From Sarcina sp034439435 (GTDB lineage Bacteria; Bacillota; Clostridia; Clostridiales; Clostridiaceae), in contig NZ_JAPCKJ010000004.1 of the NCBI RefSeq assembly GCF_034439435.1, positions 398,977 to 462,976 on the forward strand: a stretch of 64,000 nt of DNA, written 5' to 3'. Both the position numbers and the translations under genes were made by a program. A model generated the notes under the pieces. The model did no database searches. It saw only the letters and a list, made by a program, of their open reading frames with translations, and was not told where the DNA came from. Of this stretch, positions 7,224 to 16,129 are shown piece by piece. Positions within the stretch are counted from its first letter, which is position 1. Each line of letters starts with the position of its first letter.

Positions 7224-9602
7224 ATGTTATATAAAAGTGTGTTTAAAACCTTCAAGAAAAAATGGGCTCAAATCTTAGCTATTGGATTAGTTATCTTTAT
7301 AAGTTCATTTATTTATACAGTTATGGCATATGCCATAGATGGATTAAAAAAGCCTACAGAAGAATTTTTTAAAGAAAGCAAGCTAGAAGACTTCTCCATT
7401 GATATGTATACTGGACTAACTCAAAATGAAATGGAATATCTTCTTAAAAACAATCCTTCCCTTGTATCCGAACTAAGTGGGAGTTTTTACTTAAGTGATA
7501 TAAAAAGATTAGATGAAAATCTATTTAATGAAATAATAGAAAATAGAAAAGAAGAATTTCTTTCTGACTATAATGGCTATGAATTAGAGCTTAGAGATTA
7601 CAAAGACATCGACTATACTCTTAATGGAAAAGGAAATAAAGGAAGAGTTTTCAAAAATGGAATTACTATGAACCTTACTTATATCGAAGAAGGAAGGAAA
7701 GCTGAAAAAGATGATGAAATAACTATTGATAAGACCTATGCAAAAAATAATAATCTTAATATAGGTGATTATTTAGACTTAAATGGTAAGAAATATAAAA
7801 TAGTTGGTTTCTCACTGCTTCCTGATTATAACTTACCTTTACTAGGTACAGATCTTATTATAGATAATAAAACTCAAAGCTTTATTATTATGACAGATAA
7901 AGCCTTTGATGAGTTAAAAGGTGACGAAAACTTTCATTTTTCTGGAGTTTCTAAAGGAGAATGGAATGAAAGTAAGTTTAAAACTGACATAGTTGATACT
8001 TATAAAGATAAAAGTAATCTAAATTTCATAACTAGCATTGTATCGACTCAAAATCAAATGAGAAGCGGTGGAATATATCTAGAACTTAAAGGTGGTAAAG
8101 CTATGAGTATGGGATTAAGTATAGTTATATCCTCCATAGCCATATTAATTGTTGCGATTCTTATTTATAAGATTTTAAGAGAAGAAAAAGGACAGATTGG
8201 TGTTCTTAAGGCCTTAGGATATAAAAACAAAAAAATAGCTAAGCCCTACATAGTGCTTATTCTATTAATGTCTTTACCTATGCTTATCTTAGGATATATA
8301 GGGGGATGGCTAGCTGCTGAACCACTAAAAAACATGTACCTAATGTTTTACCTATTACCATCAGTTCCTATAAGAGGTAATTTTGTAGTAGCTCTTACAG
8401 CTATTATTGTTCCATTAATCTTCTTCATAGGACTTTCTTCAATATTAATAATAAAAATGCTTTCTAAAAAGGCATTAGATTTACTTAGAAACTCTGAAAC
8501 AAACAAGGTTTCGTTCTTAAATAAACTTACAAATAAAATACTTAAGAATGCTAAAGGTAAAACTAAATTTAAATACTCTTTTATCTTTAAGAATACAGCT
8601 AAATTCTTAGTATTCTTCTTTGGAGTGCTATTCTCAACTATCTTAATAGTTATGGCTTTAATGATGAGTAGCGTATTTAATAATCTTGGAACTAAGTATT
8701 ATGAAAGAGTTGGTTATAATTATGAAGGCTTTATAGATAATACTAAGGAACTTCCTAAACTTAGTGCTGGAGAAGAAAAATTCCTACAGTATCCAAGTGC
8801 TTTGTATAAAGATGAAATGATAACCTTAATTGGATTATCTGAAGATAATAAACTTCATAAGCTTTATGATAAAGATAATAAGGATATTACTAAGGATTTA
8901 GATGATGGTATTGTAATGACTAGTAGCTTTGCTCTTAAAAATGGAATAAAGGTTGGAGATACAATAAAAGTTCAAATCAGAAATAAAGAAGATTCTTTAA
9001 AAATAGTTGGAGAAACTGATGAATATATTGGAGATAAGCTTTATATTTCTAGAAAAGAACTTAGTGAATTAATAAGTGATGAAAAAAATTCCGATCTTTA
9101 TAATGGAGTTTTCTCAAAAGAAAAGTTAAATAGTAATGATTATGTAAGTGTTGTAAATAAAAACATAATACTTGAACAAAGTAAATCAATGCAAGGCTTT
9201 GTTAGAGTTTCAATATACTCAATGATAGCAAGTGCTGTATTTATAGCAGTAATAATAATGTTTGTCCTAACTTCACTAACTATTGAAGATAATACTTATA
9301 GTATCTCTCTACTAAAAGTTATGGGATATAATAAAAAAGAGGTTAACTCAATGATTCTAGATAGTTATAAGATATATACAATAATTGCTTACCTAATAGG
9401 ACTACCATTAACCATAGTAAGCATGAACTTTGGAATGAAATATCTAGCCTCTGAATTTGGCATGATACTTCCTGTGAAACTTAGTCTACTACAAGCCATT
9501 TTAGGTTTTGTAATAGTTCTAATAATCTTCTATTTAGGAACATTTAGTGCTAAGAGAAAAATCAATAAAATCTCATTACAAGAAACATTAAAAAGAGAAT
9601 AA
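7224..9602 (+). CDS. ABC transporter permease with two FtsX domains
   Basis: 792 residues. An N-terminal helix (about residues 15-38) is followed by a large extracytoplasmic domain (40-280), an FtsX-like three-helix block (about 285-415), a second extracytoplasmic domain (about 490-660) and a second FtsX block (about 665-785). This layout is typical of large MacB/YknZ-like or LolC-like Firmicute permeases that work with a separate ATPase. The AGGAGG site at 7214-7219 overlaps the end of the ATPase gene, so the two are co-translated. The substrate is unknown; an antimicrobial peptide or lipoprotein is the usual guess for this class. A terminator follows at 9635-9684. Confidence 0.9.
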   Translation: MLYKSVFKTFKKKWAQILAIGLVIFISSFIYTVMAYAIDGLKKPTEEFFKESKLEDFSIDMYTGLTQNEMEYLLKNNPSLVSELSGSFYLSDIKRLDENLFNEIIENRKEEFLSDYNGYELELRDYKDIDYTLNGKGNKGRVFKNGITMNLTYIEEGRKAEKDDEITIDKTYAKNNNLNIGDYLDLNGKKYKIVGFSLLPDYNLPLLGTDLIIDNKTQSFIIMTDKAFDELKGDENFHFSGVSKGEWNESKFKTDIVDTYKDKSNLNFITSIVSTQNQMRSGGIYLELKGGKAMSMGLSIVISSIAILIVAILIYKILREEKGQIGVLKALGYKNKKIAKPYIVLILLMSLPMLILGYIGGWLAAEPLKNMYLMFYLLPSVPIRGNFVVALTAIIVPLIFFIGLSSILIIKMLSKKALDLLRNSETNKVSFLNKLTNKILKNAKGKTKFKYSFIFKNTAKFLVFFFGVLFSTILIVMALMMSSVFNNLGTKYYERVGYNYEGFIDNTKELPKLSAGEEKFLQYPSALYKDEMITLIGLSEDNKLHKLYDKDNKDITKDLDDGIVMTSSFALKNGIKVGDTIKVQIRNKEDSLKIVGETDEYIGDKLYISRKELSELISDEKNSDLYNGVFSKEKLNSNDYVSVVNKNIILEQSKSMQGFVRVSIYSMIASAVFIAVIIMFVLTSLTIEDNTYSISLLKVMGYNKKEVNSMILDSYKIYTIIAYLIGLPLTIVSMNFGMKYLASEFGMILPVKLSLLQAILGFVIVLIIFYLGTFSAKRKINKISLQETLKRE

Positions 9603-9634
9603 ACTAAAAGAATTATAAAAAATGTAAAACTCAT

Positions 9635-9684
9635 CCTGTTAAATAGACATTATTAAAAATACTTTATTAAGTCTACTTAACAGG
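9635..9684 (+). terminator. Intrinsic terminator after the ABC permease
   Basis: CCTGTTAAATAGAC (9635-9648) pairs with its imperfect complement at 9671-9684, followed by a T-rich tract. It may also end transcription of the leftward remnant at 9692-9868. Confidence 0.6.
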
Positions 9685-9691
9685 ATTATTC

Positions 9692-9868
9692 TTATTCTAA
9701 TTTCCACAGCTTATTCTCAAGCTTTTTTTCTTTTTTATTACATTTAACATAACTAACATTAAATTTAGTTTTTCTGGCTAGTTCTACTATTTCATCCCCT
9801 GTAAAATCGTTCTTTTTAAATTTAATACAATACTCATATTGACCCGACTCTTTTGGAAATAAGATAAA
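9692..9868 (-). pseudogene. Fragment of an unrecognised gene (C-terminal remnant)
   Basis: On the minus strand an uninterrupted 58-codon stretch ends at TAA 9692-9694, but has no usable start before an in-frame TAA at 9869-9871. Its translation looks like real protein: well-mixed polar and aromatic residues, including PKESGQYEYCIKFKKNDFTG and DEIVELARKTKFNVSYVKC, ending in LENKLWKLE. The family is not recognised. The sequence upstream of the stop codon has lysine-rich open segments but no clear continuation. The best reading is the surviving 3' end of a decayed or truncated gene; a non-canonical or very short gene is the alternative. Confidence 0.4.
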
Positions 9869-10065
9869 TTACATTTTCTTCTTAAACTTCTTTAAAAAGA
9901 CAATTTCTTTAAATATAAGTCAAATTAAACTTTATAAACTAACTATAAAACAATAAAAAATAATATTTTTAAACAAATTGTTAATAATTTTTCTCGTTAT
10001 ATCTATTAATTTTCTGTAAATATGTTATTATTAATATGAACCTAGTCCACAATCAAAGTTAGTAA

Positions 10066-10119
10066 TTTTCATATATTAAAACAAACCAATAATATAAGAT
10101 TTTTTTTAATATATGAAAA
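10066..10119. promoter_or_regulatory. Perfect 16-bp inverted repeat upstream of the HsmA-like gene
   Basis: TTTTCATATATTAAAA (10066-10081) and its exact complement (10104-10119) flank a 22-nt spacer, 58 nt before ATG 10178. No T run follows in a position that would make it a simple terminator, so it is either a leader-RNA hairpin or a pair of protein-binding half-sites. The rest of the 575-bp gap (9603-10177) is AT-rich and holds only the terminator and gene remnant listed separately. Confidence 0.5.
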
Positions 10120-10177
10120 CTTCAATTTAAGGACAGGCTATAAAATTTTATTCTAATTTAAGAAAGAAGGTTTTTTT

Positions 10178-10576
10178 ATGCCTAAATTATTAATTCCCGC
10201 TATTATATTTATAACATTAGCATTAATATTTTACACAATCGGTGTTTGGAGTGAACACAGAGCAGGTATCTTAAAGAAAAAACATGTAATAATCTTCTGG
10301 TGTGGTTTAGTATGTGATACTCTTGGTACATATACAATGAGTAGAATCGTTGCATCCGGAACTGACACTAGCATTACTACAACAGACCTTTTAATACATC
10401 AATCAACAGGTATGCTTGCTATTATTTTAATGCTTATACATGCTGTTTGGGCAACAATTGTTCTAAACAAAGGTAGTGAAAAAGCAAAAGCTATATTCCA
10501 CAAATTCAGTTTAGTAGTTTGGTTCATATGGCTTATCCCATACTTCGTAGGTATGTATATCGGAATGACATCATAA
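10178..10576 (+). CDS. HsmA/TIGR03987-type small integral membrane protein
   Basis: 132 residues with four hydrophobic helices (about 3-22, 34-52, 78-100 and 108-128). Histidines in WSEHRAG, LLIHQSTG and LIHAVW are placed in or near helices, as in the conserved TIGR03987 (HsmA) family of small membrane proteins of unknown role. A GAAAGAAGG ribosome site precedes ATG 10178. It is monocistronic, ended by a strong terminator at 10582-10612. Histidines near helix ends could bind haem or metal, but that is speculation. Confidence 0.7.
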   Translation: MPKLLIPAIIFITLALIFYTIGVWSEHRAGILKKKHVIIFWCGLVCDTLGTYTMSRIVASGTDTSITTTDLLIHQSTGMLAIILMLIHAVWATIVLNKGSEKAKAIFHKFSLVVWFIWLIPYFVGMYIGMTS

Positions 10577-10581
10577 AAAAT

Positions 10582-10612
10582 AAGAGCCTATTTATGGCTC
10601 TTTATTTTTTTA
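10582..10612 (+). terminator. Intrinsic terminator after the HsmA-like gene
   Basis: AAGAGCC (10582-10588) pairs with GGCTCTT (10596-10602), followed by a near-continuous T run to 10612. This is a classic strong terminator. Confidence 0.85.
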
Positions 10613-10615
10613 TAA

Positions 10616-10849
10616 GGCTTCGTTTTAAACTAGTGTTGATTTTTAGATAGAACTGTAAGACCATCTTAATGAGCAGTTAGTATTGCATTATATGCGTAAG
10701 AATAATAGCGTTAAGAAGCTTTTTCTGTTTGAGCGTAGCGAGTTTAAAAGCTTTAGCTATTATTCTGAAGCAGTTGATAGTAATACTTTGCTAAATTAAG
10801 CTAGGTCTGAAGGGCTAGCTAAAAATCAACATTCACCTAAAACAGAGTC
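10616..10849. repeat. Long palindromic element, GACTCTGTTTTA family
   Basis: A 234-bp imperfect palindrome with arms of about 110 bp. Conserved paired blocks include TGTTGATTTTTAG (10634-10646, complement at 10819-10831) and AGAATAATAGC near the centre, plus an inner stem around GTTTGAGCGTAGCGAG. The ends match the short 34-bp element at 460-493. No ORF is present, so it is MITE-like. It sits between convergent transcripts and carries the last structured sequence after the lactate dehydrogenase gene. Confidence 0.65.
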
Positions 10850-10873
10850 TTTTATTGCTAATTATAATCTTTA

Positions 10874-12274
10874 TTACTCACAAACCTTACCTGGGTTTAA
10901 AATGTTATTAGGATCAAAGGCCAATTTTATTCCTCTCATAATATCAATTGTAGCTTTATTTAATGATTCATCTAAATATAGTTTTTTAGCTAATCCTATA
11001 CCATGTTCTCCTGAAACTTGTCCATTAAGTTCTCTTTGTTTTCTATAAAGTATTTCCATAGCTTCACTAAGCTTTTTCTTCCATTCTTCTTCTGATAATT
11101 CATCTCTTAATATATAAATGTGTAAGTTTCCATCTCCGGCATGTCCAAAACTTCTTATTCTTATATTAAGGTCTTTTTCTACTTCATGAGTGAATTTTAC
11201 AAACTCGGCTACCTTATTTCTTGGTACAACAACGTCTACCTCATCCATTTCACTTGTTGAAGCTTTTATAGCCTCTAAGAAAGCTCCTCTAGCTGACCAT
11301 ATTGATTCCTGTCTTTCCTCTGTATCTGATATAAATACATCTAAGGCTCCTTCTTTTAAACATATATCAGCCACTTTTTCATAGTAACCCTCAACCTCTT
11401 CTTTAGAGTTTCCATCAAAGCTTAATATTAAATAAGCATCTGCTGAGCTATCAGGAAATTTCTTCCCTAAGAATTCCTCTGCTGATATTATTACCTCTCT
11501 TTGCATAAACTCTATAGCTGTAGGTACATTCTTTGATTTTATTATTTTAGGAACTGTTTCTATTGCACTTTCTAAGTTCTTAAATGGAACTAATAAACTT
11601 ATTACTTTTTTAGGTAGTGGTAAAAGTTTTAAAATTATCTTAGTTATTATTCCTAAAGTTCCTTCTGAACCAACCATTAAATCTTTCAAACTATATCCTG
11701 AGCTATTTTTAACAACCTTTCCACCTAGTTCTAAAACCTCTCCGTTTGGAAGGACAACTTCCATACCTCTTACATAGTCTCTTGTTACTCCGTATTTAAC
11801 GGCTCTCATTCCTCCTGCATTTGTGCTAACATTACCACCTATAGTTGCTGTTTTTTCTCCTGGATCAGGTGGATAGAAGAAGTCATGCTCCTCAACAAAC
11901 TTAGCTATTTCCATAAGAAGAACTCCTGGTTCAACTGTAAGAGTTAAGTTATTTTCATCTAATTCTAATATCTTATTCATTCCACTTAAATCTAAAAGGA
12001 TTCCTCCGAATATTGGTACTGCAGCTCCAACAAGGCCTGTACCTGATCCTCTTACTGTTACAGGAATATTATTTTCATTGGCATACTTCATTATAGCTAC
12101 AATCTCATCTCTATCCATTGCCTTAACAACAATATCCGGCATATGTCTTTCAGAACCTAATTCATCATGGGAATAATCTTCATTTATTTCTTCTCCAAGA
12201 AAAACTCTCTCATCATCATTTATTATTGCTTTTATAAATTCAATACCCTTGTTATTTATTTTATTGTAGTTCAT
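10874..12274 (-). CDS. FAD-dependent lactate/glycolate dehydrogenase subunit (GlcD/LctD type)
   Basis: 466 residues. An N-terminal FAD_binding_4 domain carries PVTVRGSGTGLVGAAVP (about 74-90), GGILLDLSGM and the TIGGNVSTNAGGMRAVKYG segment (about 144-162). A C-terminal FAD-oxidase domain carries FGHAGDGNLHIYILRD and QVSGEHGIGLAKK. This fold oxidises 2-hydroxyacids such as lactate. It follows etfB and etfA by 1 nt, with GGAGTG inside the etfA end as ribosome site, so it is the last gene of the operon. Together they match the LctBCD-type electron-confurcating lactate dehydrogenase described in Acetobacterium woodii, where lactate oxidation drives NAD+ reduction at the expense of reduced ferredoxin. 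D- versus L-lactate cannot be decided. Confidence 0.88.
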   Translation of the reverse strand: MNYNKINNKGIEFIKAIINDDERVFLGEEINEDYSHDELGSERHMPDIVVKAMDRDEIVAIMKYANENNIPVTVRGSGTGLVGAAVPIFGGILLDLSGMNKILELDENNLTLTVEPGVLLMEIAKFVEEHDFFYPPDPGEKTATIGGNVSTNAGGMRAVKYGVTRDYVRGMEVVLPNGEVLELGGKVVKNSSGYSLKDLMVGSEGTLGIITKIILKLLPLPKKVISLLVPFKNLESAIETVPKIIKSKNVPTAIEFMQREVIISAEEFLGKKFPDSSADAYLILSFDGNSKEEVEGYYEKVADICLKEGALDVFISDTEERQESIWSARGAFLEAIKASTSEMDEVDVVVPRNKVAEFVKFTHEVEKDLNIRIRSFGHAGDGNLHIYILRDELSEEEWKKKLSEAMEILYRKQRELNGQVSGEHGIGLAKKLYLDESLNKATIDIMRGIKLAFDPNNILNPGKVCE

Positions 12275-12275
12275 A

Positions 12276-13469
12276 TTAAAGCACTCCTTCCCCTTTTATC
12301 TTCTCAATAAGCTTAGGAACAACCTCATAAATGTCTCCAACTATTCCATAGTGAGCAACCTTAAATATAGGTGCTTTTTCATCTTTATTTATTGCAAATA
12401 TATGATCTGAGTTATTCATTCCTGCTACAAATTGAATAGCTCCAGAAACGCCACAAGTTATTATAAGTTTTGGTCTTACTGTTCTTCCACTTAACCCAAC
12501 TTGTTTATTTGCATCAGCCCATCCTGATTCTATAAGTGGTCTTGTAACTGCAAGCTCTCCTCCTACTAAATCAGCAAGTTCCTTTATCATTTCTAAATCT
12601 TTTTCTGATTTAACTCCTCTACCTGCCACAACTATTACCTCAGCATCTGATATGCTATGTTCTTTAGCCTTTTGTTTGATTTCTTTAACCTCTATATTTG
12701 ATTCTAACTTATCTTTTTCTATTTCAAAGTATTTAATCTCTCCAGTACATTCTTCATTTCTTTCTGGAGCAGACATAACCTTATATCTAACTGTTGCCAT
12801 TTGAGGTCTTGAATTTGGAGTTACTATTTGTGCCATAATATTACCACCAAAGGCAGGTCTTATTTGAACTAAATCTGTATTCTCTTTTATATCTAATATA
12901 GTACAGTCTGCTGTAAGACCTGTTCTACATCTTGCTGCAACTCTTGGAGCTAGTGATCTACCTAATGTTGTTGCACCAACTAATATTGAACATGGTTTAA
13001 TCTTGTTTATAAAGTCATAAAAAACAGCTGTATATGGCTCTATTCTAAAGTTTTCAAGTTCTTTATAATCATATACAATAACTTCATCTACTCCATAATG
13101 TAAAAGCTCTCCAGCCTTGTCTTTTATTCCATTCCCCATGAATAAACAATATACTTTTTGATTAACCTTATCTGCAAGTTCTCTAGCTTTTCCTATAAGT
13201 TCTAAAGTTACTGGATGAATTTCTCCATTAACATGATCAACATAAACTGCTATACCATTCCATTCATCTTTGTTTACTAAAACCTTGTCCTCATCTTCTA
13301 CGAACTCAAAAGCTCCTTTAGGTCCTTTTCTAACACAAACTTTACACATTCTACAACTTGCATTTATTTCAACTTTACCATCTACTATTTCCATAGCTCC
13401 AAAAGGACATATTTTTATTACACTATTTACATCATCTATTTTATCTTGATGAACTACTAATCTTCCCAT
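12276..13469 (-). CDS. etfA: Electron transfer flavoprotein alpha subunit with N-terminal Fe-S domain
   Basis: 397 residues, about 65 longer than simple EtfA because of an N-terminal ferredoxin-like domain. That domain has Cys21 (in CPFGA) plus Cys39, Cys42 and Cys45 (CRMCKVC), enough for one [4Fe-4S] cluster. The second cluster of a bacterial-type ferredoxin is missing its cysteines. The rest is a standard EtfA: an ETF domain, then the FAD-binding C-terminal domain with GRGVKSEKD, GWADANKQVGLSGRTVRPKL and GVSGAIQFVAGM. Extra Fe-S domains of this kind are known from Etf complexes linked to lactate or caffeyl-CoA metabolism. Strong AGGAGG 8 nt upstream. It pairs with EtfB 12 nt upstream. Confidence 0.93.
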   Translation of the reverse strand: MGRLVVHQDKIDDVNSVIKICPFGAMEIVDGKVEINASCRMCKVCVRKGPKGAFEFVEDEDKVLVNKDEWNGIAVYVDHVNGEIHPVTLELIGKARELADKVNQKVYCLFMGNGIKDKAGELLHYGVDEVIVYDYKELENFRIEPYTAVFYDFINKIKPCSILVGATTLGRSLAPRVAARCRTGLTADCTILDIKENTDLVQIRPAFGGNIMAQIVTPNSRPQMATVRYKVMSAPERNEECTGEIKYFEIEKDKLESNIEVKEIKQKAKEHSISDAEVIVVAGRGVKSEKDLEMIKELADLVGGELAVTRPLIESGWADANKQVGLSGRTVRPKLIITCGVSGAIQFVAGMNNSDHIFAINKDEKAPIFKVAHYGIVGDIYEVVPKLIEKIKGEGVL

Positions 13470-13481
13470 GATTCTTACCTC

Positions 13482-14270
13482 CTAAATAAACTTAAGCTCT
13501 CTTAATTTATCTTCCATCTTTTCACTAAGCTCTGATGAATCACCTATCCAAATTTCATGTTTATCATTATTGCTTGGTGGAAATATTCTCTCAACCTGAG
13601 TTGGTGATCCATTTAATCCATATTTTTTCTCATCTTTATCTTCAAAATCACTTAAAGATATTACATTTATTTCTCTTTCATTGGTTTCAACTTTCTTTTT
13701 ATAGGAAGGTAATCTAGGTTGAAAAATATCTTTATCCACAGTTAAAAGACAAGGATATTTAACTTCTAAAACTTCTATTGTATTAGGCATATCCATTTCA
13801 ACTTTAATAAAATCATCATTAACATCTAAAATCCTTCTAACATTAGCTACATGAGGAATCCCTAAATATTCAGCCATTTCAGGACCAACCTGTGCTGTAT
13901 CCCCATCAGTGGTTTGCTTACCACAAAGAATAATATCGAAGTCTCCACATTTTTTAACTCCTTGAGATAATGTATATGAAGTTGCTAATACATCGGCACC
14001 AGCAAATTTTCTATCTGAAACTAAAGTTCCTTCATCAGCCCCCATGGAATAGGCCTCTTTTATTACAGCCTTAGCTTGTGGTGGTCCCATACTTATAACT
14101 TTTATATCTCCACCTTTTTTCTCCTTTATCCTTAGCGCAGTCTCCAAGGCATATAAATCATATGGATTCATTTTAGAATCTACTCCATCTCTCTTTAAAA
14201 CTCCTGTTTTTTCATCAACTTCAACCTTTGAAGTACCAGGAACTTGTTTGATACAAACCATAATCTTCAT
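13482..14270 (-). CDS. etfB: Electron transfer flavoprotein beta subunit
   Basis: 262 residues from ATG 14270; a GTG nine bases further upstream is open but GGAG spacing favours the ATG. The N-terminus MKIMVCIKQVPG, NPYDLYALETALRIKE, the LCGKQTTDGDTAQVGPEMAEYLG segment (about 115-137) and VEMDMPNTIEVLEVKYPCLLTV are typical EtfB. In confurcating Etfs this subunit binds NAD(H) and an FAD, and the family signature around DGDTAQVGP is consistent with that. It is translated together with etfA (12-nt gap). A gap of about 100 nt separates it from the lactate permease gene upstream. Partner: the EtfA and GlcD-type subunits encoded downstream. Confidence 0.93.
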   Translation of the reverse strand: MKIMVCIKQVPGTSKVEVDEKTGVLKRDGVDSKMNPYDLYALETALRIKEKKGGDIKVISMGPPQAKAVIKEAYSMGADEGTLVSDRKFAGADVLATSYTLSQGVKKCGDFDIILCGKQTTDGDTAQVGPEMAEYLGIPHVANVRRILDVNDDFIKVEMDMPNTIEVLEVKYPCLLTVDKDIFQPRLPSYKKKVETNEREINVISLSDFEDKDEKKYGLNGSPTQVERIFPPSNNDKHEIWIGDSSELSEKMEDKLRELKFI

Positions 14271-14369
14271 AAAAATCACTCCATTCCCTTTCTAACTCTA
14301 TTTAATTGTTTATTAATTTAAAATAGAGACTTTAAATTATATAATTTTCTAATAAACGTTTTCAAAAAA

Positions 14370-15902
14370 CTATGTGAAAATTAAGCTTCCTACATAACTT
14401 ATTACACCTAATAAAATCACATATACTATACATACCTTTAATGTAGAGTTTAATATCTTTCCTTCTTTTCCAGCTAATCCTGTGGCAGCTGTTGCTACAG
14501 CTATGCTTTGAGGAGATATCATCTTACCAGCGGTGGCTCCACAAGTATTAGCAGCTGTTAACCATGCTGGACTTATTCCTAAAGAATTTGCAGCCTGTGC
14601 TTGAAGTTCACCAAATAAAACATTGGCAGAAGTATCACTTCCTGTAACAAAGGTTCCTAAAGCTCCAATAAAAGGTGCTATGAAAGCATAAAATGAACCA
14701 GTTACCATGACGAGAACAGTTGCTATGGATGCAACCATGCCACTATATCCCATTACTTTTGCTAAGGCTATTATTGAAAGTATTGTTATGGTGGACTTAC
14801 CCATCTGTTTCATTGTCTTTCCCAAGATTTCAATCATTTCTTTAAAAGGAGCTCTTTGTATAAACCCTCCAATAAATGCGGCTATCAATATTAATACCCC
14901 TGGTGTTGTTATCCATACAAAGGTATATGGTTTAGCCCCTACTCCTGTATAAATATTGACTGAGGTCTTTATTTCATTTAATTTGTCATATAAGCTTGGA
15001 AATAATGGGCTAACTCCAATTATTATTACCAATATTAATATAAATGGTGAAAATGCTATTAGCACTTTTTTTAACTCAATTTTTTCTTCATTCTTCAAAT
15101 TTTCACTTTTTTTATAGAATTTTTTTGCTATGAAAATTGTGACTAATAAAGAAACTATTGATCCCAAAACTGCTGGCAATTCAGGTCCTAAAAATTTTGC
15201 TACAATAACTTGTACAATACCAAAAGAAAGACCAGAAGCTAAGGTTATTCCAAATACCCCTTTTATGCCTTTCAAACTTTTCTCAGTTAAAGCAACCAAT
15301 ACAAAAGGAATTAACACCACAAAGAGAAATAATTGTATTACTACATAATAACTTAGTGGCTTTATAGGAATTCCTGATACATTAGATAACGTTATCACCG
15401 GAAGGCCAATCGCTCCAAAGGCAGTAGGAGTTGTATTAGCTACTAGGCAAATAACACATGCAAAAAAAGGATTAAATCCAAGGGCAGCCATTATTCCAAC
15501 TGGAATTGCAACAGCTGTTCCAAAGCCAGCTACAGCTTCTAAAAATCCACCAAATCCCCATGCTAATATAAGAACCAGTATCCTTTTATCATCACTAACA
15601 TCTGTTAGCATTGACTTTATAACATCCATAGCTTTTGTATGGACAACTAAGTTATAAGTAAATACTGCAGCTATAATAACTATCATTATTGGCCAAGTTC
15701 CCAAGGCAATGCCTTCTAAAGCCGCCGTTAAAGAATCTTGTATTGGCATTTTCCAAAAAAGTATGGAAAGTATTATGGTAATTATTAATGCTATTGGACA
15801 TATTTTATGAGCTGGGATTTTAAGAGCTCCAAGACCTATAATTAGAATTATTATAGGTATAAGAGCAAGGAAAAACATAAGATACGTATTCAATTTTTTC
15901 AC
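14370..15902 (-). CDS. lctP: L-lactate permease (LctP family)
   Basis: 510 residues with about 12-14 membrane helices. Family features include GFGGFLEAVAGFGTAVAIPVG (about 116-136, given in part), NTTPTAFGAIGLPVITLSN and the C-terminal FVTGSDTSANVLFGELQ with AANTCGATAGKMISPQS. It imports lactate (or glycolate) with protons for the dehydrogenase-Etf system encoded downstream. Its start is uncertain: the GTG at 15902 overlaps the GAGAGGTG ribosome site, so TTG three codons in (15893) with 6-nt spacing is also likely. The promoter region upstream carries palindromes typical of an LldR/FadR-type regulator, which is encoded divergently in position but on the same strand (16130-16816). Confidence 0.93.
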   Translation of the reverse strand: MKKLNTYLMFFLALIPIIILIIGLGALKIPAHKICPIALIITIILSILFWKMPIQDSLTAALEGIALGTWPIMIVIIAAVFTYNLVVHTKAMDVIKSMLTDVSDDKRILVLILAWGFGGFLEAVAGFGTAVAIPVGIMAALGFNPFFACVICLVANTTPTAFGAIGLPVITLSNVSGIPIKPLSYYVVIQLFLFVVLIPFVLVALTEKSLKGIKGVFGITLASGLSFGIVQVIVAKFLGPELPAVLGSIVSLLVTIFIAKKFYKKSENLKNEEKIELKKVLIAFSPFILILVIIIGVSPLFPSLYDKLNEIKTSVNIYTGVGAKPYTFVWITTPGVLILIAAFIGGFIQRAPFKEMIEILGKTMKQMGKSTITILSIIALAKVMGYSGMVASIATVLVMVTGSFYAFIAPFIGALGTFVTGSDTSANVLFGELQAQAANSLGISPAWLTAANTCGATAGKMISPQSIAVATAATGLAGKEGKILNSTLKVCIVYVILLGVISYVGSLIFT

Positions 15903-15931
15903 CTCTCATATAACCTTTATACCATTCAAGC

Positions 15932-15950
15932 AATTTGGTATGACCAATTT
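15932..15950. promoter_or_regulatory. Putative LldR-type operator 1 before lctP
   Basis: TTGGTATGACCAA (15935-15947) is a palindrome with perfect 5-bp arms TTGGT/ACCAA. It fits the T-GGT-N3-ACC-A pattern of FadR-subfamily GntR operators. It lies 33-45 bp before lctP, where a repressor would block initiation. Confidence 0.6.
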
Positions 15951-15966
15951 TATTTTATAAAATATA

Positions 15967-15985
15967 GCATATTAAAATAATATGC
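15967..15985. promoter_or_regulatory. Palindrome between the two lct operators
   Basis: GCATATTA-AAA-TAATATGC has perfect 8-bp arms. It lies midway between the two GntR-like operators and may overlap the lctP promoter. The protein that would bind it is unknown. Confidence 0.4.
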
Positions 15986-15995
15986 CATATTAAAA

Positions 15996-16008
15996 TTTGT
16001 ATACCAAA
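15996..16008. promoter_or_regulatory. Putative LldR-type operator 2
   Basis: TTTGTATACCAAA is a second, slightly degenerate copy of the GntR-type half-sites, about 60 bp from operator 1. Two spaced sites suggest cooperative binding or looping by the regulator encoded at 16130-16816. Confidence 0.5.
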
Positions 16009-16129
16009 CCTCTCTTTTATACCCTAAATTAACCATATACCTTTTAGATATTTTAGTCAATTTATCAAGTTATTATATAAGCTTATAATAGATTAAAAAA
16101 TACTTTAATTTTAAATGAAGTTTGTATAA

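Noticed and set aside
14351..14364. cre-like sequence between lctP and etfB
   Set aside because: Two consensus mismatches at the 3' side, and the position inside an operon is hard to interpret.
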